Assembly: GCA_964458605.1 (NCBI GenBank)
Contig: CAYWLS010000022.1
Coordinates: 1 to 64,000, forward strand
Direction of reading: 5' to 3'
DNA: 64,000 nucleotides
Origin: JBBSNV01 sp964458605
GTDB taxonomy: Bacteria > Pseudomonadota > Alphaproteobacteria > Reyranellales > JAQSWP01
Part shown: positions 8,124 through 17,052 of the stretch, one piece after another
Position numbering within the stretch: position 1 is the first letter of the stretch
Layout: each line of letters starts with the position of its first letter
Notes under the pieces: generated by a model
Seen by the model: only the letters and a program-made list of their open reading frames with translations
Told to the model about the DNA's origin: nothing
Databases searched by the model: none
Made by a program: the position numbers and the translations under genes

Positions 8124-11100
8124 CTATTCGGCCACCGATGGCCGCGCCAGCGGACGGCGCCGGCTGATTAGGCTGCGCAGCTTCTCCATGTAGAGATAGA
8201 CCACCGGGGTGATGAACAGGGTCAGCGCCTGGGACACGATCAGGCCGCCCACCACCGCCAGGCCCAGCGGCTGGCGCAGCTCGGCGCCGGCGCCCAGTCC
8301 GGCGGCGATCGGCAGCGTGCCGGTGATCGCGGCCATGGTGGTCATCATGATCGGGCGGAAGCGCTTGAGGCAGGCGTCGCGGATCGCCTCGGCCGGCGTC
8401 ATGCCCTGGCTGCGCTGCGCGTCGAGCGCGAAGTCGATCATCATGATGGCGTTCTTCTTGACGATGCCGATCAGCATGATCACGCCGATGAACGAGATCA
8501 CGTTCAGGTCGACCTTGAAGATCAGCAAAGTGAGCAGCGCGCCGACCCCGGCGGAAGGCAGGCCCGACAGGATGGTCAGCGGGTGGATGTAGTCCTCGTA
8601 CAGCATGCCGAGCACCACGTAGATCACCGCCACCGCCGCCAGCAGCAGCCAGCCCAGCCCCTTCAGCGAGGCCTGGAAGATCTGGGCCGTGCCCTGGTAC
8701 GAGGTCGCGAGATAGGGCGGCAGGTTGACGTCGCGCTCCATCGCCTTGATCGATTCGATGCCGGCGCCCAGCGACACGCCTTCGTTGAGGTTGAACGAGA
8801 TGGTGACCGACGGCACCTGGTCCTGGTGGTTGACCGTGAGCGGGCCGACCGATTGCACCACGCTCGATACGGCGTCCAGCGGCACCAGCTTGCCCGAGGT
8901 CGATCGCACGTAGAGCGTCGACAGGGCGGAGAGGTTGCGCTGGAATTCCGGCGACAGTTCCAGGATCACCCAGTACTGGTTGGATTGGGTGTAGATGGTC
9001 GAGACCTGCCGGCTGCCATAGGCGCTGTACAGCGCGCCCTCGATCTGGGCCGCCGTGACGCCCAGCAGCGAAGCCTTGTCGCGGTCGATCTCGAGCAGCG
9101 CCTGCGGCGTGGCGATCTGCAGGTCGCTGGTCACGTCGGTGAAGCCCGGCAGGCCGCGCAGCTTGTCCTCCAGCACCTTGGCCCAGCGATAGAGCTCGGT
9201 GAGATCGGAGCCCTGCACCGTGTACTGGTAGAGGCTCTTGGTCAGCCGCCCGCCCAGGCGGATGCTGGTGACCGGTTGCAGGAAGGTGTTGATGCCGGGA
9301 ATCGCCGCCAGCTTCGGCCGCAGCTGCGCGATCACCTGCTCGACGCCCAGCGTGCGTTCCTCGCGCGGCTTCAGTCGCATGAAGACGCGGCCGGAATTGC
9401 CGGTCTGGCCGGGTCCGGTGCCGGTGAAGGCGCTGACCATCTCGATGTTCGGGTCTTCCTCCAGCACCTTCATCACGGCCTTCTGGTGCGCCACCATGGC
9501 GTCGAAGGAGATGTCCTGGCTGGCTTCGGTGATGCCGAACAGCAGGCCGGTATCCTCCGTCGGCAGGAAGCCCTTGGGCACGCGGCCGAGCAGGAACACC
9601 GCCAGCGCCAAGGTGGCGAAGGTCAGCACCAGCATGATGCGATGATGGCGCAGCGCGCCATCGAGGACGCGGCGATAGCCGGCCAGCAGGCCGTCGAACA
9701 TGCCTTCGGCCAGGCGATAGAGCAGGCCGTGCTTGACCGCCTTGCCGGCGTCGTGGGCGCGCAGCAGGCGGCTGGCCATCATCGGCGTCAGGGTCAGCGA
9801 CAGCGCGCCGGAGACCAGGATCGCCATGCTGATGGTGACGGCGAATTCGTAGAACAGCCTGCCGACCACGCCTTGCATGAACAGGACGGGAATGAACACC
9901 GCCACCAGCGAGATGGTCATCGACAGCACGGTGAAGCCGATCTCGCGCGAGCCGTCGGTGGCGGCGCGCATCGGCGATTTGCCCATCTCGATGTGGCGGT
10001 AGATGTTCTCCAGCACGACAATGGCGTCGTCGACCACGAATCCGACCGCCAGGGTCAGCGCCAGCAGCGAGATGTTGTCGATGCTGAAATCCATGAAATA
10101 CATGGCGGCGAAAGTGCCGATGATCGACAGCGGCAGCACGACGCTGGGAATGGCGGTGGCCGTCAGGTTGCGCAGGAACACGAAGATCACCATCACCACC
10201 AGCGCCATGGTCAGCAGCAGGGTGAATTGCACGTCGTGCACCGAGGCGCGGATCGACACCGAGCGGTCGTTGACGATGTCGAGCGAGACGGACGCCGGCA
10301 GCTGCGCCTGCAGGGTCGGCAGCAGCGCCATGATGCGATCGACCACCTCGATGGTGTTGGAGCCGGGCTGGCGCTGCACGCCCATGGTGACGGCCGGCGT
10401 GTTGGCCAGCCAGGCGGCGGACTTGTTGTCCTGCACGCTGTCGGTGACGGTGCCGATATCGTCGAGACGGATCGGCCGGCCGTCGCGGGTGGCGACGATC
10501 AGTTTGCGGTAGGCCGCCGCATCCTGCAGCTGCCCCGTGGTGCGCAGGGTGATGGTCTGGTTGGGGCCGGAGATCGAGCCGGTCGGCTGGTTGGAGTTGG
10601 CGCGGTCGACCGCCGAGGCCACTTCGTCGATGCCGATGTTGCGGCTGGCCATGGCCTGCGGATCGAGCTGCACGCGCACGGCGTATTTTTGGGAGCCGTA
10701 GATGTTGACCTGCGCCACGCCGTTCAGGGTCGACAGGCGGGGCGAGATCACGGTCTCGGCGTATTCGTTGATCAGCGACAGCGGCAGGTTGGGCGAGCTC
10801 AGCGCCATGAACAGGATCGGCGCCTCGGCCGGATTGACCTTCTGGAAAGTCGGCGGCGCGGTCATGTCGCGCGGCAGCAGGCGTTGTGCGGCGGAGATCG
10901 CCGACTGGACGTCCTGCGCGGCGGCGTCGATGTTGCGCTCCAGGGTGAACTGCAGGGTGATCGAGGTCGCGCCCAGCGTGCTGTTGGAGGTGATGGAATC
11001 GATGCCGGCGATGGTCGAGAACTGCTTCTCCAGCGGCGTCGCCACCGAAGCCGCCATGGTCTGCGGGCTGGCGCCGTCGAGGCTGGCGCGCACGACGATG

Positions 11101-11231
11101 GTGGGGAAGTCCATGCGCGGCAGGGCATTGACCGGCAGGGCGTTGTAGCCGACCAGGCCGACCACCAGCAGCGACAGGGTCAACAGGACGGTGGAGACCG
11201 GCCGGTTGATGCAGATTTGGGGAAGGTTCAT
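8124..11231 (-). CDS. RND efflux permease (HAE-1/MdtBC-AcrB type)
   Basis: The 1035-aa proton-driven inner-membrane pump subunit has the RND duplication: a first transmembrane helix at about 12-30, a large periplasmic porter loop, TM2-6, and the same again in the second half. The adjacent Asp401-Asp402 pair in FVVDDAIVVLEN (TM4) is the conserved proton-relay pair. It would export drugs, detergents or other amphiphiles with the fusion protein encoded just upstream. The start ATG overlaps the fusion-protein stop (ATGA, 11228-11231), indicating translational coupling. No outer-membrane channel is encoded in the window, so a TolC-type partner must lie elsewhere. The frame stays open far upstream of 11231, but the start is fixed by homology (MNLPQICINRPV) and the overlap. 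Confidence 0.95.
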   Translation of the reverse strand: MNLPQICINRPVSTVLLTLSLLVVGLVGYNALPVNALPRMDFPTIVVRASLDGASPQTMAASVATPLEKQFSTIAGIDSITSNSTLGATSITLQFTLERNIDAAAQDVQSAISAAQRLLPRDMTAPPTFQKVNPAEAPILFMALSSPNLPLSLINEYAETVISPRLSTLNGVAQVNIYGSQKYAVRVQLDPQAMASRNIGIDEVASAVDRANSNQPTGSISGPNQTITLRTTGQLQDAAAYRKLIVATRDGRPIRLDDIGTVTDSVQDNKSAAWLANTPAVTMGVQRQPGSNTIEVVDRIMALLPTLQAQLPASVSLDIVNDRSVSIRASVHDVQFTLLLTMALVVMVIFVFLRNLTATAIPSVVLPLSIIGTFAAMYFMDFSIDNISLLALTLAVGFVVDDAIVVLENIYRHIEMGKSPMRAATDGSREIGFTVLSMTISLVAVFIPVLFMQGVVGRLFYEFAVTISMAILVSGALSLTLTPMMASRLLRAHDAGKAVKHGLLYRLAEGMFDGLLAGYRRVLDGALRHHRIMLVLTFATLALAVFLLGRVPKGFLPTEDTGLLFGITEASQDISFDAMVAHQKAVMKVLEEDPNIEMVSAFTGTGPGQTGNSGRVFMRLKPREERTLGVEQVIAQLRPKLAAIPGINTFLQPVTSIRLGGRLTKSLYQYTVQGSDLTELYRWAKVLEDKLRGLPGFTDVTSDLQIATPQALLEIDRDKASLLGVTAAQIEGALYSAYGSRQVSTIYTQSNQYWVILELSPEFQRNLSALSTLYVRSTSGKLVPLDAVSSVVQSVGPLTVNHQDQVPSVTISFNLNEGVSLGAGIESIKAMERDVNLPPYLATSYQGTAQIFQASLKGLGWLLLAAVAVIYVVLGMLYEDYIHPLTILSGLPSAGVGALLTLLIFKVDLNVISFIGVIMLIGIVKKNAIMMIDFALDAQRSQGMTPAEAIRDACLKRFRPIMMTTMAAITGTLPIAAGLGAGAELRQPLGLAVVGGLIVSQALTLFITPVVYLYMEKLRSLISRRRPLARPSVAE

Positions 11232-12385
11232 GACTTGTTGTCGGCCGGCGCGGTCTTGATGGTGACCCGCGCGTTGGGCGCCAGGCGCAGCTGCCCGTCG
11301 GTCACCACCAGTTCGTCGGCATTGACGCCTTCGAGGATTACCGTGTCGCTGCCCATCGCCGGACCGGGCTTGACGTTGCGCAACTCGGCGGTCTTGTCGG
11401 GACGGATGACGTAGACATAGGGGCCGTTCTGGCCGCTCTGGATCGCCGCGCTCGGCACGGTGACGGCATTGTCGAGCTGCGATACCCGCAAGGTCACCTG
11501 CACGAACTGGCCCGGCCACAGGAAGTCGCGGTCGTTGGCGAAAGTGGCCTTGAGCTGGATGGTGCCGGTGGTGGTGTCGATGTTGTTGTCGATGAAGGTC
11601 AGGGTGCCGGTTTCGGGATGCTGGACGCCGCGGTCGTCGGTCACGGTCACCGCCAGGGGCGATTTGTACTGCCGGGCGCGGATCTGCGGCAATTCGCGCT
11701 CGGGCACGGCGAAGGCCACGTAGATCGGTCGCAACTGGTTGATCGTCACCAGCGGCGTGGTGTCGTTGGCCTTGATGTTGTTGCCCTCGGTGACCTTCAT
11801 GTCGCCGGTGCGGCCGGTCAGCGGCGCGGTGATGTCGCTGTAGGAAAGCTGCACTTTGGCGACATCGATCGCGGCTTCGTCCGACTTGATGGCGGCCTCC
11901 AGGATCTGGACCTGGGTGCGCGCCTGCTCCAGCAGCTTCTGGCTGGTGACGCCGGTCGATGCGGTGGTCTGGTTGCGCTTGAACTCGAGCCGGGCGTTCT
12001 CGAGCTGCGCCTGGTCGCGCAGCAGATTGGCTTCGGCCTGCTTGAGCTGGGCTTCGTAGGAGCGCGGGTCGATCGTGAACAGCGGCGCGCCGGCCTTGAC
12101 GATCTCGCCTTCGTTGAACGACACCTTGGCCAGCATGCCGTCGACCCGGGACTTGATCTGGACCGAGGCGATCGGCTGCACCGTACCGATGGTGCGGATC
12201 TCGATCGGCACCGATTTCAAGCTTGCCTTGGCCACCAGCACCGGAGCCGCAGGCGCCGGCCGCGGCGCGGTGGCCGTTCCCGCCGACGTGGCCTGCTGCG
12301 CCGGTTGATTGTGGAAGAACTGCCAATAGACCGCGCCGCCGATTGCCGCCAGCGCAACCAAACCCAAAAAAGTTCTCGCTTTCAC
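11228..12385 (-). CDS. RND periplasmic adaptor (membrane fusion protein)
   Basis: The 385-aa MdtA/AcrA-like adaptor has an N-terminal anchor helix (about 4-22) and an Ala/Pro linker. Lipoyl-barrel halves flank a helical hairpin (about residues 95-175), followed by the beta-barrel and membrane-proximal domains. It bridges the permease to an outer-membrane channel. The start is taken as GTG 12385 (reading MKARTFLGL), preceded by GACGAGG 5 nt upstream; no suitable ATG lies nearby. The gene is first in a two-gene operon with the permease. The 113 bp upstream, toward the exoD-like gene, show no further gene. Confidence 0.9.
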   Translation of the reverse strand: MKARTFLGLVALAAIGGAVYWQFFHNQPAQQATSAGTATAPRPAPAAPVLVAKASLKSVPIEIRTIGTVQPIASVQIKSRVDGMLAKVSFNEGEIVKAGAPLFTIDPRSYEAQLKQAEANLLRDQAQLENARLEFKRNQTTASTGVTSQKLLEQARTQVQILEAAIKSDEAAIDVAKVQLSYSDITAPLTGRTGDMKVTEGNNIKANDTTPLVTINQLRPIYVAFAVPERELPQIRARQYKSPLAVTVTDDRGVQHPETGTLTFIDNNIDTTTGTIQLKATFANDRDFLWPGQFVQVTLRVSQLDNAVTVPSAAIQSGQNGPYVYVIRPDKTAELRNVKPGPAMGSDTVILEGVNADELVVTDGQLRLAPNARVTIKTAPADNKS

Positions 12386-12498
12386 CCGTGCCTCGTCCCC
12401 GCCCCAGGGGGAAATCGGCTGGCAGACCAGACCTCTGCCAGCCTCACTATACGATGGTAGGACCTTGCCGGAGCCCTGCGGGGTGGTCAAGAAACGGC

Positions 12499-13179
12499 TT
12501 AGATGCCGAGCGCGCTGCGCAGCCAGGCCCAGGCTTGGCCGGCCAGGCCGGCCAGATAGCTGCCGGCCGCCGCCAGGGTGGCGATCCAGGCGAGGGCAAT
12601 GGCGGTGCCCACCAGCCCCGCAATGACAACGCGGCCGTCGCGCTCGGATATGCCCAGCGAGAGCAACAGGATTCCCCAGGCCGGCAGCAGGTTTCCAGCC
12701 GGGATCGGCAGCGCGAGGATCAGCGCCAGCAAGGCGACCAGAGCCGCCCATGCGCGTTCCGCCTGAGGCGCGGTCATCGGCGCCAGGCGCGGACGCAGAT
12801 GCCGTTCGAGGCGGATTACCGGCGGCCGCACCTTGGTCCAGAGCCGTCTCAGGCGGGCCCGCGATACGCCCCAGCGGGCGATGCGCCCGGGCAACCACGG
12901 TTCGTCCCGGCCAAGGGCCAACTGGCCGGCCAGGATCAGGATGGGCAGGCCGGTGAGGGTCGACATGTAGGGGATGCCGGGCATGGGCAGGCAGTTGGGC
13001 AGGACGAGCACCGTCATCGCCAGGCCGAAGGCGCGCTCGTGAAGATTGTCGAGCAGTTCGCCCAAGGTGAGCTGGCCTTCCGCCGGGGCCAGCAGGCGGT
13101 CGATGATGTCGCTGGTGCGTGGCGGAACGGCGCAGGCGGATTCTTCGCCCTGCTCGTTGCGATCGTCGTCTTCGCTCAT
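12499..13179 (-). CDS. ExoD-family membrane protein
   Basis: The 226-aa protein matches the exopolysaccharide-synthesis ExoD family. A hydrophilic N-terminus leads into the block LGELLDNLHERAFGLAMTVL (about 40-60), followed by PNCLPMPGIPY and several hydrophobic helices through about residue 220. ExoD of Sinorhizobium affects exopolysaccharide and alkaline sensitivity, but the molecular activity is unknown. ATG 13179 (MSEDDDRNEQ) is chosen because it starts just before the conserved domain; an upstream in-frame ATG would add 17 residues. It lies on the same strand as and ahead of the RND pair, 113 bp away, so co-transcription is possible but not certain. Confidence 0.85.
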   Translation of the reverse strand: MSEDDDRNEQGEESACAVPPRTSDIIDRLLAPAEGQLTLGELLDNLHERAFGLAMTVLVLPNCLPMPGIPYMSTLTGLPILILAGQLALGRDEPWLPGRIARWGVSRARLRRLWTKVRPPVIRLERHLRPRLAPMTAPQAERAWAALVALLALILALPIPAGNLLPAWGILLLSLGISERDGRVVIAGLVGTAIALAWIATLAAAGSYLAGLAGQAWAWLRSALGI

Positions 13180-13351
13180 GGCCGATCGCGCTCGTGCTGC
13201 CCCGGAAAAGATCGAACGCCAGCAAAGCATTGCGCCGCCCCACCGGCAAGCGAAACGGCTTCAATGGACGCTTCCCAGCCCGCCGCAGCGTGATCTAAGC
13301 TCGCCGCCTCATCGACATTGTCACGCCTGATGCAGCGAGAAGGAAAACGCC

Positions 13352-14335
13352 ATGAAAGCCATGATGTGCACCGAGTTCGGCCCGCCCGAGAGCCTGAAGA
13401 TGATGCAGGTCGCCTCGCCGCCGGTCGGCAAGGGCCAGGTGCGGGTGGCGATCCATGCCAGCGGCGTCAATTTTCCCGATACCCTGATCATCCAGGGCAA
13501 GTACCAGTTCAAGCCGGCCATGCCTTTCGCGCCGGGCCACGAAGTGGCGGGCGACATCGCCGAGGTCGGCGAGGGCGTGAGCGGCTTCAAGGTGGGCGAT
13601 CGCGTGATTGCGATGACCGGCCATGGCGGTTACGCCGACGAGGTGGTGGTCGACCAGAACAGCCTGCTGAAGATGCCCGACAACATGTCCTACGTGGACG
13701 GCGCGGCGTTCACGATGACCTACGGCACTTCCTACTATGCGCTCAAGCAGCGCGGCCATCTGAAGCCGGGCGAGATCCTGCTGGTGCTGGGCGCGTCGGG
13801 CGGCGTCGGGTTGACCGCGGTGGAGCTGGGCAAGCTGATGGGCGCGCGCGTGATTGCCGCCGCCGGCAGCGACGAGAAGCTGGAGATCACGAAGAAATAC
13901 GGCGCCACCGACACGATCAACTACAGCAGGGACAAGATCCGCGACCGCATGAAGGAGCTCACCGACGGCAAGGGCGCCGACGTGATCTACGACGCGGTGG
14001 GCGGCGACGCTTTCGACGAGGCGATTCGTTCCATCGCCTGGTACGGCCGGCTGCTGGTGATCGGCTTCGCCTCCGGTCGCATCCCGTCGTTGCCGGCCAA
14101 CCTGGCGCTGCTCAAGAGCTGCGATGTGGTCGGCGTGTTCTACGGCGCCTGGCGGGCGCGCGATCCGCAGGGCTCGCGCCAGAACTTCAAGGAACTGCTC
14201 GACTGGTACGCCGCCGGCAAGCTCAAGCCGCACGTGTCCATGACCTTCCCGCTGGAGAAGGCGCCCGACGCCATGAACGCTTTGCTGGGCCGCAAAGCGA
14301 CCGGCAAGATCATCCTGCTGTCGGGCAGAAGCTGA
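13352..14335 (+). CDS. NADPH:quinone oxidoreductase-like MDR protein
   Basis: The 327-aa medium-chain reductase of the quinone oxidoreductase/zeta-crystallin branch has an N-terminal GroES-like domain (about 1-125) and a Rossmann domain with LVLGASGGVGL (about 143-153) for NADPH. It lacks the catalytic and structural zinc cysteines of alcohol dehydrogenases, as expected for this branch. It would reduce a quinone or an enone, but the physiological substrate is unknown. The ATG at 13352 follows GAAGGAAAACGCC. The next gene, an SDR, starts 8 bp after the stop, and a DUF2817 gene follows, so the three probably form one operon. Confidence 0.92.
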   Translation: MKAMMCTEFGPPESLKMMQVASPPVGKGQVRVAIHASGVNFPDTLIIQGKYQFKPAMPFAPGHEVAGDIAEVGEGVSGFKVGDRVIAMTGHGGYADEVVVDQNSLLKMPDNMSYVDGAAFTMTYGTSYYALKQRGHLKPGEILLVLGASGGVGLTAVELGKLMGARVIAAAGSDEKLEITKKYGATDTINYSRDKIRDRMKELTDGKGADVIYDAVGGDAFDEAIRSIAWYGRLLVIGFASGRIPSLPANLALLKSCDVVGVFYGAWRARDPQGSRQNFKELLDWYAAGKLKPHVSMTFPLEKAPDAMNALLGRKATGKIILLSGRS

Positions 14336-14343
14336 GTCTGGCC

Positions 14344-15096
14344 ATGGAGTTGGTCGGCAAGATTGCGATCGTCACCGGGGCGGCGTCGGGGATCGGCGCC
14401 GCCAGCGCCGCGTTGTTCACCAATCGCGGCGCCAAGGTGGTGGCGGTCGATCGCCCCGGCACCGGCTTGTCCGAGCAGCACGGCAACAACCTCGACATCT
14501 CGGCGCTGTCGAAGGACATCACCGACGAGGATGCGCCCGAGGCGATCCTGGAGCACACCCTGGATCGCTTCGGCGCGGTCGACATCCTGTTCAACAATGC
14601 CGGCGTCTCCGGCCGCGAACTGGCCGAGAACCTGAGCGACGCCGAATGGGATCGCGTGTTCGGCGTCAATGTGCGGGCGATGTTCCGGCTGTGCCGGGCC
14701 GCCATCCCCGTGCTGCGCGAACGGGCGGCGCAGACCGGACGGGCCCGCATCATCAACACCGCTTCGGTGATGGCCTTCGATACCGATATCGGCCTGGCGG
14801 CCTATGCCGCTTCGAAGCATGCCGTGGCGGGATTGACCAAGACCCTGGCGCTGGAACTGGGCAAGTACGGCATTACCGCCAATTACATCATGCCGGGGGC
14901 GGTCTATACCGGCATGACCAAGGCCAGTTTCGATCGCGACGACATTCGCAAGGTCTGGGAGAAGAAGGCGGCCTTGCGCCGGCTGGGCGAGCCGGGCGAC
15001 ATTGCCCGGGCCGCGCTGCTGCTGGCCAGCGACGAGGCCGATTTCATTACCGGACATGGCTTGGTGGCGGATGGCGGCTTGACCTTGCGCACGTGA
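14344..15096 (+). CDS. SDR family oxidoreductase
   Basis: The 250-aa classical short-chain dehydrogenase has the cofactor loop TGAASGIG at residues 11-18, NNAG at about 84-87, and the catalytic Ser141, Tyr154 and Lys158 (YAASK). Asp36 at the end of beta-2 (VAVDRPG) favours NAD(H). The C-terminal DGGLTLRT ending is typical. The substrate is unknown. It lies 8 bp after the quinone-oxidoreductase gene and 17 bp before the DUF2817 gene. Confidence 0.92.
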   Translation: MELVGKIAIVTGAASGIGAASAALFTNRGAKVVAVDRPGTGLSEQHGNNLDISALSKDITDEDAPEAILEHTLDRFGAVDILFNNAGVSGRELAENLSDAEWDRVFGVNVRAMFRLCRAAIPVLRERAAQTGRARIINTASVMAFDTDIGLAAYAASKHAVAGLTKTLALELGKYGITANYIMPGAVYTGMTKASFDRDDIRKVWEKKAALRRLGEPGDIARAALLLASDEADFITGHGLVADGGLTLRT

Positions 15097-15113
15097 GCCG
15101 ATCGCGAGGACCG

Positions 15114-16199
15114 ATGGCCCAGACCTATCCCAGCTTTTCCACGACCTATGCCGAGGCGCGCGAGAAATTCCTCGCCGCCGTGCAACGCGCCGGCGCCAAG
15201 GCCGACAGCATCGTCAATCCCAACAAGGGGCCGGCTGGCGAGACTTTGGCCACCGACGCGGCATGGTTCGGCGATCCAGTCGCACCCAAGGCGGTGGTGG
15301 CGATTTCCGGCACCCATGGCGCGGAAGGCTTCTGCGGCTCGGGTTTCCAGGTCGACTGGATCGGCCGCGGTCTGGCCGACAAGCTGCCGCGCGATACCGG
15401 CGTGCTGATGGTCCACGCCATCAATCCCTATGGTTTCTCCTGGCTGCGCCGCGTCACCGAGGAGAATGTCGATCTCAATCGCAACTTCGTCGACCATGCC
15501 AAGCCCTATCCGGAGAATCCGGGCTACGTCGAACTGGCCGATTGGGTGGTGCCCAGGTCGCTCGACGAGGCGACATTGGCCGAGGCCGAGCGTCATCTGC
15601 AGGACTATCGCCGTCGCAACGGCGACATCGCGTTCTATCGCGCGGTCTCAGGGGGGCAGTACAGCCATGCCAAAGGACTGTTCTATGGCGGCAACGGCCC
15701 GACCTGGTCCAACCGGACCACGCATGCGCTGATCGACCGTTACCTCAAGCGGCGAAAAGCGGTGGCGGCAATCGACTTCCATACCGGGCTTGGCCCGTTC
15801 GGCTATGGCGAGCTGATCGCGCATTACGATCCCGGTACGCCCGGCGCGCGGCGCACGCGCGGCTGGTATGGCCAGTCGCTGACCGAGACCAAGCGCGGCA
15901 CCTCCAGTTCCCAGGCGCGCGACGGGCTGGGGCACTATGGCTACAACCGTGCGCTGCCCGGCGTCGACGTCACCATGGTGACTCTCGAGTTCGGAACCTA
16001 TCCGCGCGAGCAGGGTCATCGGGTGCTGCGCGCCGATCATTGGCTGCACAGCTATGGCGACCCGATCGGCGCCGAGGCCAGGCCGATCAAGCAGGCGTTG
16101 AAGGACCATTTCTACCCGGACCACGACGACTGGAAGGAAATGATCCTGTTCCGCGGTCACCAGGTTGTGCGCCAGGCGCTCGAAGGCTTGGCCCGCTAG
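15114..16199 (+). CDS. DUF2817 (M14-like metallopeptidase) protein
   Basis: The 361-aa protein belongs to the DUF2817 family, related to zinc carboxypeptidases. The zinc motif HxxE is present at His68-Glu71 (SGTHGAEGF). ENVDLNRNFVDH supplies the substrate-binding Asn-Arg pattern of M14 enzymes, and AIDFHTGLGPFG carries the third zinc histidine. No signal peptide is seen, so it is probably a cytoplasmic amidohydrolase or peptidase. The start at ATG 15114 follows GCGAGGACCG. Its stop shares bases with the stop of the convergent DUF1499 gene (CTAG, 16196-16199). Confidence 0.88.
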   Translation: MAQTYPSFSTTYAEAREKFLAAVQRAGAKADSIVNPNKGPAGETLATDAAWFGDPVAPKAVVAISGTHGAEGFCGSGFQVDWIGRGLADKLPRDTGVLMVHAINPYGFSWLRRVTEENVDLNRNFVDHAKPYPENPGYVELADWVVPRSLDEATLAEAERHLQDYRRRNGDIAFYRAVSGGQYSHAKGLFYGGNGPTWSNRTTHALIDRYLKRRKAVAAIDFHTGLGPFGYGELIAHYDPGTPGARRTRGWYGQSLTETKRGTSSSQARDGLGHYGYNRALPGVDVTMVTLEFGTYPREQGHRVLRADHWLHSYGDPIGAEARPIKQALKDHFYPDHDDWKEMILFRGHQVVRQALEGLAR

Positions 16200-16588
16200 A
16201 TCTCGCCGGGTGCGCCCAGCGCCGCCAGCCACGCATCGATGCGACGCCGGTTGACGCCGAAGTCGCGGCGGCCGTATTTGGCGCGGCTGTAGACGATCAG
16301 CGTCGACCGGCCGTTGCCCAGCGCCAGGAAGCGCGCCGATATGCGATCGGGAAAGCGGAACACGCGCGAGCGCTGCACCAGTTCGATGTCGCGGCCGCCG
16401 GCTCTGACGTCCGCCAGGGTGACGCGAGGCTGGCCAAGCGCATGGCGGCGGAAATCGGCGGCGAGCTTCTCGACCGGTCGGTCGAAGACGGGCGCTACAA
16501 GATGCGGCGGGTCGGCCGTCATGCCCGCGGGCGCGACCAGATACTGGTTCGGCGTGCGCCGCAGCCGCAGCCGGGAAAAATCCATCAT
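16196..16588 (-). CDS. DUF1499 family protein
   Basis: The 130-aa protein matches the DUF1499 family, with conserved blocks around VAPVFDRPVEKLA, the RSRVFRFPD region, and ARFLALGNGRSTLIVYSRAKYGRRDFGVNRRRI. DUF1499 proteins are of unknown function and are often envelope-associated. No signal peptide is visible here. The start ATG overlaps the GtrA stop as ATGA (16585-16588), so the two are translationally coupled, which links the protein to the upstream glycan-modification genes. A second ATG follows immediately and is an equally possible start. Confidence 0.82.
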   Translation of the reverse strand: MMDFSRLRLRRTPNQYLVAPAGMTADPPHLVAPVFDRPVEKLAADFRRHALGQPRVTLADVRAGGRDIELVQRSRVFRFPDRISARFLALGNGRSTLIVYSRAKYGRRDFGVNRRRIDAWLAALGAPGEI

Positions 16589-17049
16589 CGTAAACCGCCT
16601 TCCTGGGTGGGATCGGCCGGTGCGGCACGAAACACCAGCAGCTTGGCGGCCGGGAAGTTGAAGCACAAGCCCGCCAGCGAACCCAGCGCCACGCCGATCA
16701 CCGGCCAGGCGCGGGCCAGCGGCCAGAGCTGCAGCGCCGCGACGTAGACGCCGTAGTTGATCAGCGCGCCGCCGACGCTGACCATCACGAAGCTGGCCCA
16801 TTGCCGCGCCGGCGGGTGGCGGGCGGCCTGGGTGAAGGTGAAGACGCGGTTCAGCCACCAGGTGGCGCTGGCGGCGGCCAGGAACGAAACCACGCGCGCC
16901 GAGTAGGGGTCGAGCCCGGCGCCACGGGTCAGCGCCATCAGCACGCCCGAATCGACCAGGAAGCCGATGCCGCCGACAATGGCGAAGCGCAGCAATTCGC
17001 TGCGCCCCACCGTCTTCCGCCACAGCGTGCCGACCGCGGCGCCCACCAT
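16585..17049 (-). CDS. GtrA-family membrane protein (putative lipid-linked sugar flippase)
   Basis: The 154-aa protein has four hydrophobic helices (about 20-40, 49-68, 84-105 and 114-136) and the GtrA signature region RFAIVGGIGFLVDSGVLMAL. GtrA proteins are thought to move undecaprenyl- or polyprenyl-phosphate sugars across the inner membrane. The upstream GT2 gene ends only 3 bp before this start, the usual GtrB-GtrA arrangement, and the two GT-C-like proteins further upstream could be the acceptors of the flipped sugar. Confidence 0.88.
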   Translation of the reverse strand: MVGAAVGTLWRKTVGRSELLRFAIVGGIGFLVDSGVLMALTRGAGLDPYSARVVSFLAAASATWWLNRVFTFTQAARHPPARQWASFVMVSVGGALINYGVYVAALQLWPLARAWPVIGVALGSLAGLCFNFPAAKLLVFRAAPADPTQEGGLR

Positions 17050-17052
17050 GGT

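Noticed and set aside
8583..11414. A 943-codon open frame antisense to the RND permease, and similar long frames antisense to coxL, acyl-CoA dehydrogenase and glnA
   Set aside because: Composition is Arg/Gln/His/Asp-rich with no motif; these arise from G+C-rich codon usage on the opposite strand. The sense genes carry all conserved residues.
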